From NCBI GenBank assembly GCA_013399305.1, contig VXAI01000092.1:1107997-1171996 (forward strand): a stretch of DNA of 64,000 bases, given 5' to 3'. Shown piece by piece: positions 1 through 12,400 of the stretch; positions within the stretch are counted from its first letter, which is position 1; each line of letters opens with the position of its first letter. The notes under the pieces are model-generated. The model had not been told where the DNA came from. It saw only the letters and a list, made by a program, of their open reading frames with translations, and did no database searches. The stretch comes from Rostratula benghalensis (Eukaryota > Chordata > Aves > Charadriiformes > Rostratulidae). Made by a program: the position numbers and the translations under genes.

Positions 1-3000
1 GCGGGAGAAGGAAACTGCAGGCAATTTTCTGTAACCTTGGGTGTTAAAACTATTGAAGAATTTTGGAGAATGAGACATAAAGCCACAGTAGTTTACCATT
101 GTAGGAAAAATTTCTCAGAGAAAGGAATGAGATATTACCTGAGATGAAAATGTAAATTAATATGACATGTCCTGGTGAAATTTTGTTAGTAGTAGTTATA
201 TCTTTAACAATTATAGACATTTCCAGATGTTTATGAACATAAGGGGACATTGACCAATCTAATTTGTTGCCTAAACTGAATAAAATGTGAATATAGATAA
301 CTAGAAAGAAGTGAAAAGCATTGGGAAGGGAAAGAAATTCCATTGGTTATTAAACTGCTACAAAGAAGAGGTCATACTTAAGGTTGATTTTTATCAGGAC
401 ACATTCCTTCTTCTTTACCTTTGCAATATGCAAAGAAATGTTGCATCTGTTTCCTCCATTCTCCATTTCCCCTTACTCATAACAAATACCAAGAAACCAT
501 TTTCATAACTTTTATATCTTATCAAAATTCTCATCCACCTTTTTTTTTTTTTCTTAAAACTGACCCAAAATGCTTATCCTGGAAGATGCCAGAAAGCACT
601 TTAATATCTTATATTCCATTCCCATATATTAGCTGACAATATCCATTTCATAGCCCAAACAATAGAGATATCTGAAATTTTATTTAGTCTAGCAAACATT
701 CCCTTAAGGAAAGGAAAGTAAAACTAATGTAGACAGCCAATTACAACAATAACTTCCCAGGAATACTTCCTACTATTAGATACTCTCCCATCTTCTGAAA
801 TTAAAGCCAGAAAGAGAGAGCATCCTTTTAATTTTACAAGAGCCCATCATTTAGAGCAATGAAAAACTGACCAAGACACATGTGCATCATTTGCTCACAA
901 CTGGGCAAAGGATAGTTTAGGCAGGAGGTCTTCCAAGTTAAAAGATTAAGAAATATTTTTCTCATTAAGTTGTGACCTGTTTTATGTGATGGAGAGTGGA
1001 CTTTGCACAGTCTAAATTACACTGGTTTTCCAGTGTTGTTGAATGTGTCTTTCATAAGATTTTTTTTAATTAAGAAATTAAGTATTTGCTAACGAACTCC
1101 AAATGTAAATCTGGACCCTAAGTCCACTCTTCTGAGAAGCACTTTTTTTAAAATTTGGTGTCAACATGTTCCACATGGTACAACCTGATTCACACTGAGA
1201 CTGGGTACTTGGTACCTGTGGTGTAGTGCAGGGAAATGTGCTTTGCGGTATGCCTAGCCATCTAAGGGATTATCTGAAGTTCCCTGTTACTTTTGGTCTG
1301 GATGAAAAGTTTCCTTTGCTTGGAAACCAAAGTTCTAGGGAATGAAAAGGCAGACTGGTGTTTCTGCCCAGAATGGATTTGGGTTGTACCCATCATATAT
1401 CTCCAGACCTCTGAGACAGGAAGCATCCTGGGTCTTAAAATAGATGGAGCCACCATCTATTATGCTCTGCTACCACATTTAACTGCAGCCAACTGAATTT
1501 TGCACTTAACACGGTATCAATTAAATAGTGAAAAGTTTGTGTCTCATTCTATTGAGCTGGGTGCTTCTGATGGCTCTGTTTTAGAAAAAATCCAGCCCCA
1601 CAGACCATGAGTTGGCATGACACAAGTAGATTATTTTTTTTCTTAGAATTAAGCAACAAAGACTATATTTTTCTTCTTACACAGTAGAAGTATTTCTGTG
1701 TGTGGTTGCAATGATGCAAGCTCTACATCTGTTCAGGGTTTTAAATAGTTTGAGAAGACAGCAGTTGTTTTCTTCAAGAAAAGAAATTGGTAAATTTTTA
1801 ATTTAAAAGTGGAGGAGTAATACATGTTTGATGTGATCATTAAAAAGCTTTTTATACTTAAAAATTAAAAATAATGTTTTACATGTAGCTTGGGTAATTT
1901 TAGGCTGCTGTGGTTTTTAGCTCATTGTCTTGCTATTGCCTGAAGAAATAACTTTGGGGTGAGGGGCGATGAGAAGAGGCCAGTGGTATCAGAGATAATT
2001 TCTTCTGCAGGTTTCATAAGTCTGTAGAGAGTTAGTTTACACTTAACTCACTTAGACTGACATATTTGAGATCCCTTTGCATTTTCATGTGCTCCCTCTA
2101 AATAGCTGAGGGGCAAGAAATTGCTTTAAGCTTTGAAAATTGATATCCCTGATGGTGCTTTAGGAAAAAGATTCTCAAATATTCCTGTAGAAATGGATTT
2201 CTCCCACCAACTGTAATGTAACATCCTTGTGGCCCAAAACCTTGTGATTTTGAGAACTCTGTTACTAGTGAGAACTGGAAAACATTCACCAGATTATTCT
2301 TTAACATAGATTATTTGTACTTGTCTAGTATATGCAACAAAAAGTTTTTCAGGGTTTTTCCTTCTCTCTGCAGTGTGTATGTGCTATAATACAGTTTCCG
2401 GAATTAAGCTTGCTTTAATGGTCTCTCTTTTGAGCAATTCCTCTGATATTTGGCATGCTTTTTTATTAGGATGTTGGCATTGAGGGTGGGAAAAAATGTT
2501 TCATGTTTTGTCCACCACATTTAGAGTACTAATATCTAATCACATTAGAATTGTTACATGATCAGTGTGCAGGATAGTTCTCAAATAGTCATGCACCAAC
2601 TGACTAAATTATCTAATATCTTCCTTTGTATTCAGTGCACCATTAATATCTATCACATAAACTAAGAATAGGTTTGAGTCGTCAATTAGCTGTGATTAAT
2701 TTGTCCCCAGATGTCTTGGGCAGAGGTAGGTCTCTGTTTAACTCTGGCTATGCATGCAGGCATTCTTAGTTTTTTCCAAATTTGTGCTAATTCTCCTTGA
2801 CACAGAACTATTTCCCAAAGAAGACGCAGGTCCCACCAGGTCCAAATGCATCCATCCTCCTCATACCTGGATATTCTCCCCTGTCTACCCCAAAATGACC
2901 CCCAGTAGACCGGCAGACTGGTTTTCATTGAGCTCCTACCGTCCTCTTGAGCAAGAAGCTATATCTGAGGTGTAGGCAGGCTAAGATGAAGAAGGTTTTA

Positions 3001-3445
3001 AGCTGATTGTCTCAGGGCATAGAGATTCTCAGTCTTGGATTTATCAGTCTACATACAGACTCCACCATGGAGATGGTGCTTCAGGTACTCAAAATCAGCT
3101 GTGATTTATCTGTCATTGCCTGCAGAGTGCACAGGGACTTGCCTCTCCTGCTTTGTGCATGGGCATTAGGGACTGTCTGTGCTTCCTGTCCTTCCATCCC
3201 CTCCAGTAGCACTTTGCATGGGAGAGATACAGTTTGCTGCAAGACTGAAAACACAGCTCCTTCCTCCAAACCAGCTCCTTTCCTTCTGAATGTGCTTAAT
3301 AAAAATGCTTGGGCACCTTTTTTAAAAATAATTTTTTCACTGTATCCTTCAGCTAAACTACATTTGTCTCATGGCAGGCAACCTCATCAGTTCAGCCATT
3401 TTTCTTGCCCTCCTCTTCACGCACAGCCTCTGGATCCTCTGTGGA

Positions 3446-3690
3446 AATCATAGAATCATAGAATGGTTTGGGTTGGAAGGGACCTTAAAGATCATCGAGT
3501 TCCAACACACCCTGCCATGGCCAGGGACACCTCCCACTAGACCAGGTTGCTCAAAGCCTCATCCAGTCTGGCCTTGAACACTCCCAGGGATGGGGCATCC
3601 ACAGCTTCTCTGGGAAACCTGTTCCAGTGTCTAACCACCCTCACAGTGAAGCATTTTTTCCTGATATCTAATCTAAATCTACCTCTGCTG
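3446..3690 (-). mobile_element. CR1 LINE 3' fragment
   Basis: Truncated CR1 retrotransposon in minus orientation. Its 3' terminus lies at the left, with two copies of the ATAGAATC-type 8-bp repeat, followed by the typical TTGGAAGGGACC segment. On the minus strand it carries remnants of the reverse-transcriptase ORF C-terminus. Truncation at the 5' end is normal for CR1. The right boundary is approximate. Confidence 0.93.
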
Positions 3691-6356
3691 GTAGTTGCAG
3701 AGGAAAATGTGCTCCCCTTCTCTGCCCCCTCAACCTCCTGCTCATTTGAGCTGCAATGATGAAATGTTCTACCTGCCTCATCATCTCTCCAGATCTTCCT
3801 GACTGTGTGGCAGACTACAATAGCATGAGTTTGGGAATGGATTAAAGCATCTCCAAGTGCTTCTGTACTAGGATGGTCCTGAATCTGTTTAGCTTGGAAG
3901 GTAGACTGAGCATCTGTCCGTGTAAAGCATACTTCAAGGTAAACATATTAAAATGTGACCAGCAGCAACTGCATTCTCACAGCATGAGAACTGCTCAACA
4001 GATTTAGTGCATAATAACTGGGTGACCTTAAACTGCTTCATTAGATGGAGGCAGACTCCTAAGTTGAGACCAGAAATGCGTGGTCTCAAAGTGGAATGCT
4101 TTTCTTGTTGCACAAACTGGGAGAGGTGCAAACTGTAAAGAACAGTCTTTGAATCATGCATGGCTGGTACTTCTCCTTTGGTATTTCATCCACACCACCA
4201 GTGAAATGGGTACAAAAGTATTCTGCAAAATGGGTGGATTTGAATGCCTTTACCTGGCTGAATCTGTTAAGCTTTACAGAGTGAATATTTGAAGCAATTA
4301 TTGGAAAACTATTGGACAAGACAGCAGCATTCTCTCTATTATAGTACTAATCTATTTAAAATAGTACATAAAGCTCACCTGAGGATTGAAAAGAGGAGAA
4401 GGAAGGATATACTGGTATTTGATCTTATGAACAGTTGGGGTAAAAAGATGAGATTCATAAATAGCCTCAGTACCAGGAAAACAAATTAACAATGAAATTT
4501 CCTTAACTGTGAAATAGTTTTGGGTAGGAAAAATAAGTGGACACTTTCATTTTAGTTTTTTAAGGCTGCATTGGACAAAATATAGAAAATACACTCTATG
4601 GATCAGTATGTATTTTCTATCTTTAACTTCTCCTGTTGTATATTTTCCCTTTCTTAAAGAAACAAACAAGAAACAATCCTAACTGCAGCTTTCATGTGTG
4701 GGAAGCAGAGGAGTTGTTTTGTGGTCTGGATTCTCACCATTCAGTGTTTGCTAATGGCAGAACCCATATATCATGCTACTCTATTTCTGTTTGTGCTGGA
4801 GAAAGCCTACATAGGAAGATAATCATAAGTGATCACTCTCCTAAGAGAATGAGCGGCTGACTATGCTATATGTAGCACCATTACAGCCCTCTCTCAAGGC
4901 ACTTAATTGTATATCATACAGAAATGGACATTTTCTACCATTTTTTCAATGTAAATTGAAAATCACATACTACCGTGAATATATATTAATTCAATAATGT
5001 GAAAATATATTTATTCAATTATGAATACAAAACAGTTTATGCTGATGTATGAGAAGATGAAGTTGTTTCAACATAACAATTAAGCTTCTGAACAAACTCT
5101 TTTTTTGCCCACTCTTTTTTTTTATTTGTCATGATTTTGGTGTAGTGCCAAGTCATGGTACTTTTTTCATTTGAAATGCTAACTCTGTTTCCAGATTGAA
5201 GAGTTTCATGACCCTACAGAAAGGCTCTGTCATATAGATACAGATATTTCACAGGATCCAATATAAGCATGATGCAATCAAGGCATGAAATGAACTCAAG
5301 GATTTCTTTAGGATGTGTTGGCTCTGCAATGTTTAATCCTTAACAGATAATCTCACAGATTTTCTGCCCTTCCCTTGATCTTCCAGGCTCTCTGCCACCA
5401 CTCTCAGTGGGAGGAGGATCTGTGCCTAGTTTTGAAAGTTTTACCTTAGTAATTAGTTAAAAAGCTAAATATGTTCTGATTCACCCAGATGTACACAAGT
5501 CTTCTCAAATGACCAGTCTTGTAGTCTTTTTGCTTCAATGACCTACAGACTGACAATTTGGGCTTAGAGTAGTGCATGTGTCATGTTGCTAAAACCAGTG
5601 GCTCAAACCCAACATGACTTCAGAACAGTGATAAATTGTTTGTTTTGCTGCCAAGCTATTGCCAGCTTACACTTTGACACCATTGTTTTTGTCTGCATTT
5701 CTGTATTGTTGTATTCTATTGCTGACCAATTAAGAAAAAAAATAATCAGAGATTATTTCTCACTCTACCACAGATCTCAATCTCTATAACTGCCTATAGT
5801 TTTTTAAAAACCCAGACAACCAAATGAACAGTTGTGAAGACACATTAATACTTTTCACCACAGCAATTGCCCAAGTTCTTTGGTCTACTCCTCTGTAGAT
5901 CTGAACATAATGTTCAGTGATTTATTTCCCACATAAGTATAATGGTGTGGGAGGAGGAGGCACACAGCTTCTGTGACAGAGGGGGAACAAGAGGACCTTG
6001 GCGTGGGAAAGGGAAAATTGGGGCTGGCTGGTAGGAAGTTAGACTCATGTTGTGGTGATAGTGCAAAATCATGGAGAAGGGGAAGCTGACTAGGATGAAA
6101 TCATGAGGGTGTAACATCACTGGTGTTGAGGAGGAGAGGCGGGAAGACAGGAAACACCTTGCCTGTAGTCTGAGGGATGGTGAGGAAGGAGCAGAGAGTC
6201 TGGGGAGCTGACCACAGGGGCTTCAGCAAGGCTGCATTTAGGAGCTGAATTTGGGACACAGTAAAGTTTTTAACTCATATATCTGGTGGGCTTAGCTATG
6301 GTCTCTGATTGACCACTTACTCTTCTGCCAAGATTTCACAAGTTCTTAGGGTTAAC

Positions 6357-6418
6357 TCAGGTTGGAAGGGACCTCAAGAGGTCCCTAACCCAACCTCCTG
6401 CTCACAGTGGGGTCAGTT
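6357..6418 (-). mobile_element. CR1 LINE 3' scrap
   Basis: Short CR1 remnant recognised by AGGTTGGAAGGGACCTC followed by CCAACCTCCTGCTC. It lacks the terminal 8-bp repeat and continues into sequence I do not recognise, so it is old or truncated at both ends. Confidence 0.65.
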
Positions 6419-7675
6419 TGGAGGCCACCAGGTAGAGAGGAGATGGTGGGTGGATTGTGTTGGTCATATAGCATATTGACTTAAACTGCCTTTTCTGGAG
6501 GAGTTAATGTCTTAAGCAGCTAAATGCACCTGAGCCTGTGAGCTGGAACCCAAAGGAGTTAAGAGGGGCAGAGCAGCTATGAGGGCTGTGAATTTCTCAC
6601 TGGGTTCCTGGGGTGCATATCGGTACCTGCCATTTGTCTTGCTGGCTGGGGAAAGCTGCAAAGCCAGCAAAAGGCAAAGTGAGTAAAGGGCAGCCTGTGC
6701 TCCTGGGGCTCACAGGGTCCATTCATCCCCCTCCTCCTCTGGCTCATTGTTTCCAGTGAGCCACTGTCTGTGACAAGTCAATTTGTTCTTAGTTTCTTTG
6801 ATTTAACCCGGCTCAAACCCACCCTACAATTTGAAGAACATGAGAGACTATCTAGAAGTCAAACATATGGAGTTTAAGCCCCAGAAAATTAACAAAATAA
6901 TTATAAAATTGAAATATTGTGTTAAGCAGTGTGTAGTAACAAGGTGTTCTCTCAGCTGTGCTACCGTAACTTGCTTAAAATTCAGCCCTGAAGGTAACAG
7001 CCAGAGTTTGCCAGGCTGCTGATCAGTCATGTGTATCCTCTAGCATCTCATCAGCTCTATGTAACTCTTCTCTGCTTTGTCACTTAGATTTACCCTATTT
7101 GCTTTTCTTACTCACTTGAATGCATATGAAGTGTTGGTGGCTTATCCACAGGAGCAGTTGTCTTTTGTGCTCAGAGTCTCTCCTGAGTCTCACTCTCCTC
7201 ACCTTGGTGTTGCACCTTCCCTCCTACTTCAGTTTTTCCTCCAGTCATCCCAGATGGCCTAATATATGTTCTTAAGATGTCTGCTATTTTAAGATTCCTC
7301 TACACATTACACATCATAAAGAGCATTAATTATACATACTTTCTGTTAAGCTCATGATCTCTTGTGCATTACCAGCTATCTCTGGAGAAAGAGCTTTCCA
7401 CATTTGAATGCATTATTAAAGTGGATGACAGGCTGAGTGACAAGTTTCATTATCTGGATGCATTCCAGTGCCCCCCTGTGTCAACTGCAAACCTCCAAGA
7501 CTGTGATCCCCCCCAAGATGCCATTTGTCATCTCCGGAGAAGGAGGCAGTGGAATTTTGGGCATAACTTATCTTACCCCACCCCAAATTGGATGTCAACA
7601 CTGGAATTAAACCCTCAATTGCATTTACTAGATCTCTGCTGAATGCAAAGAGCCCGGACGATGGGAGACTCACCT

Positions 7676-7732
7676 AAAAAAAGCAAAACAAAACAAAACA
7701 AACAAACAAACAAAAAACACTAAAAAAACCCA
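7676..7732. repeat. AAAC/AAAAC simple repeat
   Basis: Degenerate tandem AAAAC and AAAC units on the + strand, flanked by A-rich sequence. It could be the decayed A-tail of an element, but no element body is recognisable. Confidence 0.85.
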
Positions 7733-9361
7733 ACCACTGAGAAATCAGTTCATTAAGCACCCAGTTTTTGCTGTGACAGTGACTGCCAAGGTGGGTGGGC
7801 TGAGGTGGAGTTTAGGAGAGCTGCAACAGCAGGGAGACAGAGCAATAATTAATTTCTGCATTGTCTTGGGTTGCTGCTGCTTTGTTCCTGGTTTTTGTCC
7901 TCTCTGTTTTAAATGTAGGTAGCTCTGTTATTTCCAGTGTTGCCTGGATACTACTGTCTTTTTTCCAGCAAAGTTGTCATTGAAACATTGAATAAAGAAA
8001 ACCATGACAGTCAGCTTATTTTCAGTGAGGCATTTTCAGTTGAAGATTCTTTTATTTCACTTACTTGTTTGCATAGATCCCCATCATCCTTCATACAGTT
8101 TGCAGTTATGAATTCTGCTATATCTGACTTTCTACTGACTGGATAACACAGACATGATGCTGAATTCCAGTTCTCCGTTTACCTCTTGGTATGAACCTCC
8201 CTAGATTTATCTAGAGTACATTAGTACATCTACTAGCTAACCACAAATTATATTTTCCATCAGAACAATAGAGATAATGAGGCAAAGATGGTTGCAAAAA
8301 GGTTGAACTGTCATTTTAAGAATAAACAAAGGATTTCATGCTGTAGGCAGGAACAGAGCTTTTGTAACAGAATCCCATGATTTAGGTTCAATGTGGCCCT
8401 TCAATGTCCCTCCTGGGCAGGATCCTTTTTTTGAGGTTTCTAAATGAATCCAACATTAGCAATGCACCTCTCCCAAAGGCCTTTCCTTATCTCTTTTCCG
8501 TAGGAGCTATTCAGTCTCTTTTGCCTCTCCTTAGAGGTAGATGTTCTTATGTTGTCGGCTGGAACAGAGCCATTTCTCCCCCTCTAGTACATGTCCACGC
8601 TGAGCTGTTTACCAGAAATCCTGCCCCAATCAATGCTGCTGCTCACCCACCCACTGCTGCCCTTCCAGGAGAGGCAGGGCTAGGAGCTGGCACAAGCCTG
8701 ATGCAACAGCTGGACAAGGGAAGAGTTGCCCAGAGAACAGGAGGTCACTTCCAGGGCTAACTTCCATTCTTGTCTTTCCTCATTACAAGTCACTCTAGAA
8801 AACCCTGGGTGGTGCTCCTCTTTGGTACACGTTAGGTCTCCCACTTGCTTGTTGCAGACATTATGACTGCCTTCTTAGTTCATGCTAAAAATTATGCTTT
8901 TGCAGTGGCTTTCTTCCTCTTGGTTGTACTGCTACTTTTCTTATATTAGTTCACTGAAGTAAAAATAAGCAGAATTTTATCCTTTTATGAGGCAATTTGC
9001 CTTGAGCAAGTCCATTTAGTGAGTTGGTGGCAAAATGGGGAGTGGAACTGTGAGGCTGATCGGTGCCCAGCTTTCCTGACACTTCCACATATGACTGAAT
9101 CAGAGCAGTTTAAGCAGTGTCTGCGTGGGAGACGGGAGGGGTATTGCATCTCTTCAACCACACAAGAGCCTGCTGGATATTTAAAATCTTACAAAACCTG
9201 AGGGTTGGTTGGTTGCCAGAATGGACTCCTGGTTGGTTATATCATGGTATGGTGCAACAACAACAGCTATGAGATATGTTTATAGTTGGCCCCGGGCAGT
9301 TTTTTGCTGTAGCACTTGATATTCTATCAAATGTGAAAAATGTCTTATATTTCTGCTCTAG

Positions 9362-9421
9362 GTAGTGCATTTATTTCTGTCTTATTCCTAAAGAAGACCA
9401 TGAGGGCTGCTGATATATTGG
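9362..9421 (+). CDS. NIPAL2: NIPAL2 internal coding exon a
   Basis: First NIPAL2 exon in the window, 60 nt. It follows a CTCTAG acceptor and ends before GTAAGT. It enters with two bases of a split glycine codon and leaves with one base. It encodes roughly [20 protein letters not shown], which is the end of one membrane helix and a short charged loop. The incoming phase shows that a coding exon must exist upstream, but none is recognisable between 1 and 9361. Confidence 0.9.
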
Positions 9422-12400
9422 GTAAGTAAGCATTTGCTAATATGGACATGTGTGTTGCCATATGCTTAGCAAGCTGTAACTCTCACGCAGCCCCCCACCT
9501 TCCCACTCCCACCTTCCCGAGCAAGTGTTTCGAGGCAGATACTTACAAAATTGGGATGAAGTGACAAAAAGAGAGAGAATCTTCAGTGCATGTGGAAAAG
9601 ACTGCATTCCCAAATCCTCTGCTCTTATAACCATAACTCATTCCTTATGTGTCCTTATTGCTCAAATTTATTTTCATTGTCTATTTTTGCCTCTGAGGTT
9701 GTATTTAGTATTATATTTATGAGTACAACACATTTTTAATAAAAACAATGAAGTGATTGAGTTATTCATTCAAATACACTTTTTTTTTTCTTACTGCATA
9801 GACATTGCACAAAAATTCAGGCTCAATTAAAAGTGACAGCCTTCCTTTTGGTATTAATTTTATCACTTCAAAGAACAAATAATCATCTTGTCAAGTATTT
9901 TGCTGGGAGACACAGTCTTCACTGTAAAAAGCATGTCAACTTTTGTCTGTGTCCAAGATTTTTTTGCATATCAAAACTGGCCAGCTTGAACACACTAATA
10001 GTGAGAGACAAACGTATTTCAGTACTTGGACTTTACACCAGTCCATCTTGGCCAGGACAGTGCACCTGATGTTGGTAAAGGCCACCTGATATTTGTGTGA
10101 GGTATTTAGTATCTATAATTGATTGTCCATACTATAACAAGGACATCCCAACTGTTCTCATGAATGTTTTGGAGAGATCTGTTCTGTATTTTTCCAGGAA
10201 TACTCTATAATATTTATTTAGGTTTGGGATCCAAGTCTGCCAGCTCAGCTGCTACGTTCAAACTCCCCCCTCCCTTGACTGATCGTGTTTCCCTTATGGC
10301 CTTATACATTGTGTGTTGCTTTAACTAGTGTTCAAGCACTGATTTATTTTATTTCTGTGAGTTCGACTTTGCAAGAAGGATTTAACAATGTTGCTACATT
10401 CCATAGGAATGAGCTGTATGATGGGAAATATGGTGATGTTTTTGCAAGCACATAAATATAGAACAGTTCTGCTTTTCCAAAGGAATTGTGTGCAATAGCA
10501 GTGCCAGCAAAGTCCTCCGGATGTGCTTTATTTTGTATTCCTGGGCCTTGTATTCCACACCGATTTGTAGGTTTGCCAAGAATTTTAAAGATTACTTGAA
10601 AAAAAAAAAAATAGATTAGTTAATATCTTCCTTAATCCAGTACAGCTTATGAGTGCAGGATCGGCTCATTTCTATCTCGATACCTCAATGAACATCTGTG
10701 TTTGTCAGCTGGCTGTCCACAAGGCAGAACTTCCAGATTTTTATTAAAAGCACAATAATGCAAGTTCAACCTTGAAAAGGGGCCCTGGCAACCTAATGGC
10801 TGAACAGTCTTTTGCAAATCAGCCTTTTATAAAACAGTTCATAGGGCTGCAAATACAACAGGGAGCGGCCAAAATGTTGGCTCGATGACAGGTTCAGATG
10901 AGCATTGAACTGGAACATATCTTTATGCTTAATGTTTCCAGGGCAGGCCCATAGCTGGTGCAGTTCTCTATGGCCACACTGATTTTGGGAGGAACGGTGT
11001 TTATTTGCACTGGTTAACCATCTAGCTGTTTGCCTCAGTAAGTAACTTGTCTGTTCAGTTTAGGATGAGTTTACGTGACCTGCTTTGGCCTGTGAGAAAT
11101 ACAAAGGATTGAATGTCTTTTGTGCTGCACTTGGTATTCAAATTGAGAATATAACTGTTGGCTTTTTTCATATTTCCAAAATCCTTTGAGTCTTTAATAA
11201 AAATTACACTAGATAAGACCACAAATACAAGGCAACTCAAGTACCTAAGCCCAGATCTGATTATATGGACTTGATGGTTGGACTCGATGATGATGGTTGG
11301 ACTCAATGATCCCAAGGGTCTCTTCCAACCTGAATGATTCTATGATCCTATGACTTAATTTTTTTTCTAGAAACTATTTCCTAGTCAGCTGGAGAGCAAG
11401 GATTATTAACAAATATTGTTGTACCAAAGCAATGTGTTCTTTTCTTTAAAGGAGGAACACTGACAGTAACAGGGACATACGTGCTGGTGACATTTGCTCC
11501 AAATGTACCCCAAGAGCTCACAGCAAGACGAATACAGACTTACTTAGTGAGCTGGCCTTTTTTGGTATATTCGGTGAGTATCTGGTTCAAATGACTTCCT
11601 AAATCAGAAAAACAGGGGTTCTTGTGCTTTTTGCAGCATTATGAAGTAAAGGCAGAGAAACTGCTCCTGGAGAGAAATTGTGTGATTTTCACAGGAGAGA
11701 GAATAAGTCTCATCACATAAGGTCATCACACCCCTCCCCAAGCTGAAAATACGCAGAACAAAAAATTTGGGTTTTGGTGGGCTTGAAGGAAAACCTAAAT
11801 ATTGGCACTGCTTATATTTCCTAGGTATGTGCTTATGCCACACTATCTGCATGTGCATCTAAGTTACAGTGCTTTTATGGAATGTGATCACAGAATCACA
11901 GACTATCAGGGATTGGAAGGGACCTTGAAAGCTCATCCAGTCCAATCCCCCTGCCAGAGCAGGAACAGATCAGGTCACACAGGAACGCGTCCAGATGGGT
12001 CTTGAACGTCTCCAGAGAAGGAGACTCCACAACCTCTCTGGGCAGCCAAGTGATGGGCTTGTGCTTTTAAAAATCAGGCTATCTATGCTTTTGGACCCGA
12101 GTTTGAATTCAAATACAAAAATACTATTTTGATTAAAGTATCTGTACACAAACTTCAAATACCATACATTTTCTTTGATGTATTTAATTAGCATCAGGAT
12201 GAAAAACAGAGTGAGTAGGAGGAATTTCTCACCCTCTTTTTCTCTGAAATGCTGCAAATTTCTCCAGCTGAATGTAAAAGATGCAATACAGGACTTCAGA
12301 AGCACTTACTTTTTTTCCCAGTAAAGTGACTCACTTGGGTTAGATTGTTAGGGCCCAGGCTTTTCTCAGTAGGAAGCTCACTTAGAAAGCCACTGAGTAG

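Larger units (their letters stand above)
1..9361 (+). other. NIPAL2: NIPAL2 upstream intron (partial)
   Basis: The long intron preceding the first NIPAL2 exon in the window. I looked for the upstream NIPA exons (the helix with the APLG-type motif) and did not find them. The stretch contains a minus-orientation CR1 fragment near 3446-3690, a smaller CR1 scrap near 6357-6418 and an AAAC-rich simple repeat near 7676-7732. The rest is unremarkable AT-rich sequence with only short chance reading frames. Confidence 0.7.

Noticed and set aside
3007..3453. 148-codon open frame upstream of a CR1 copy
   Set aside because: It has no recognised domain and runs into the CR1 3' terminus; it is not part of the NIPAL2 reading frame.
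1..9361. Search for NIPAL2 5' exons and promoter
   Set aside because: No segment encoding the upstream NIPA helices with matching splice phase was found, so these exons are taken to lie outside the window.
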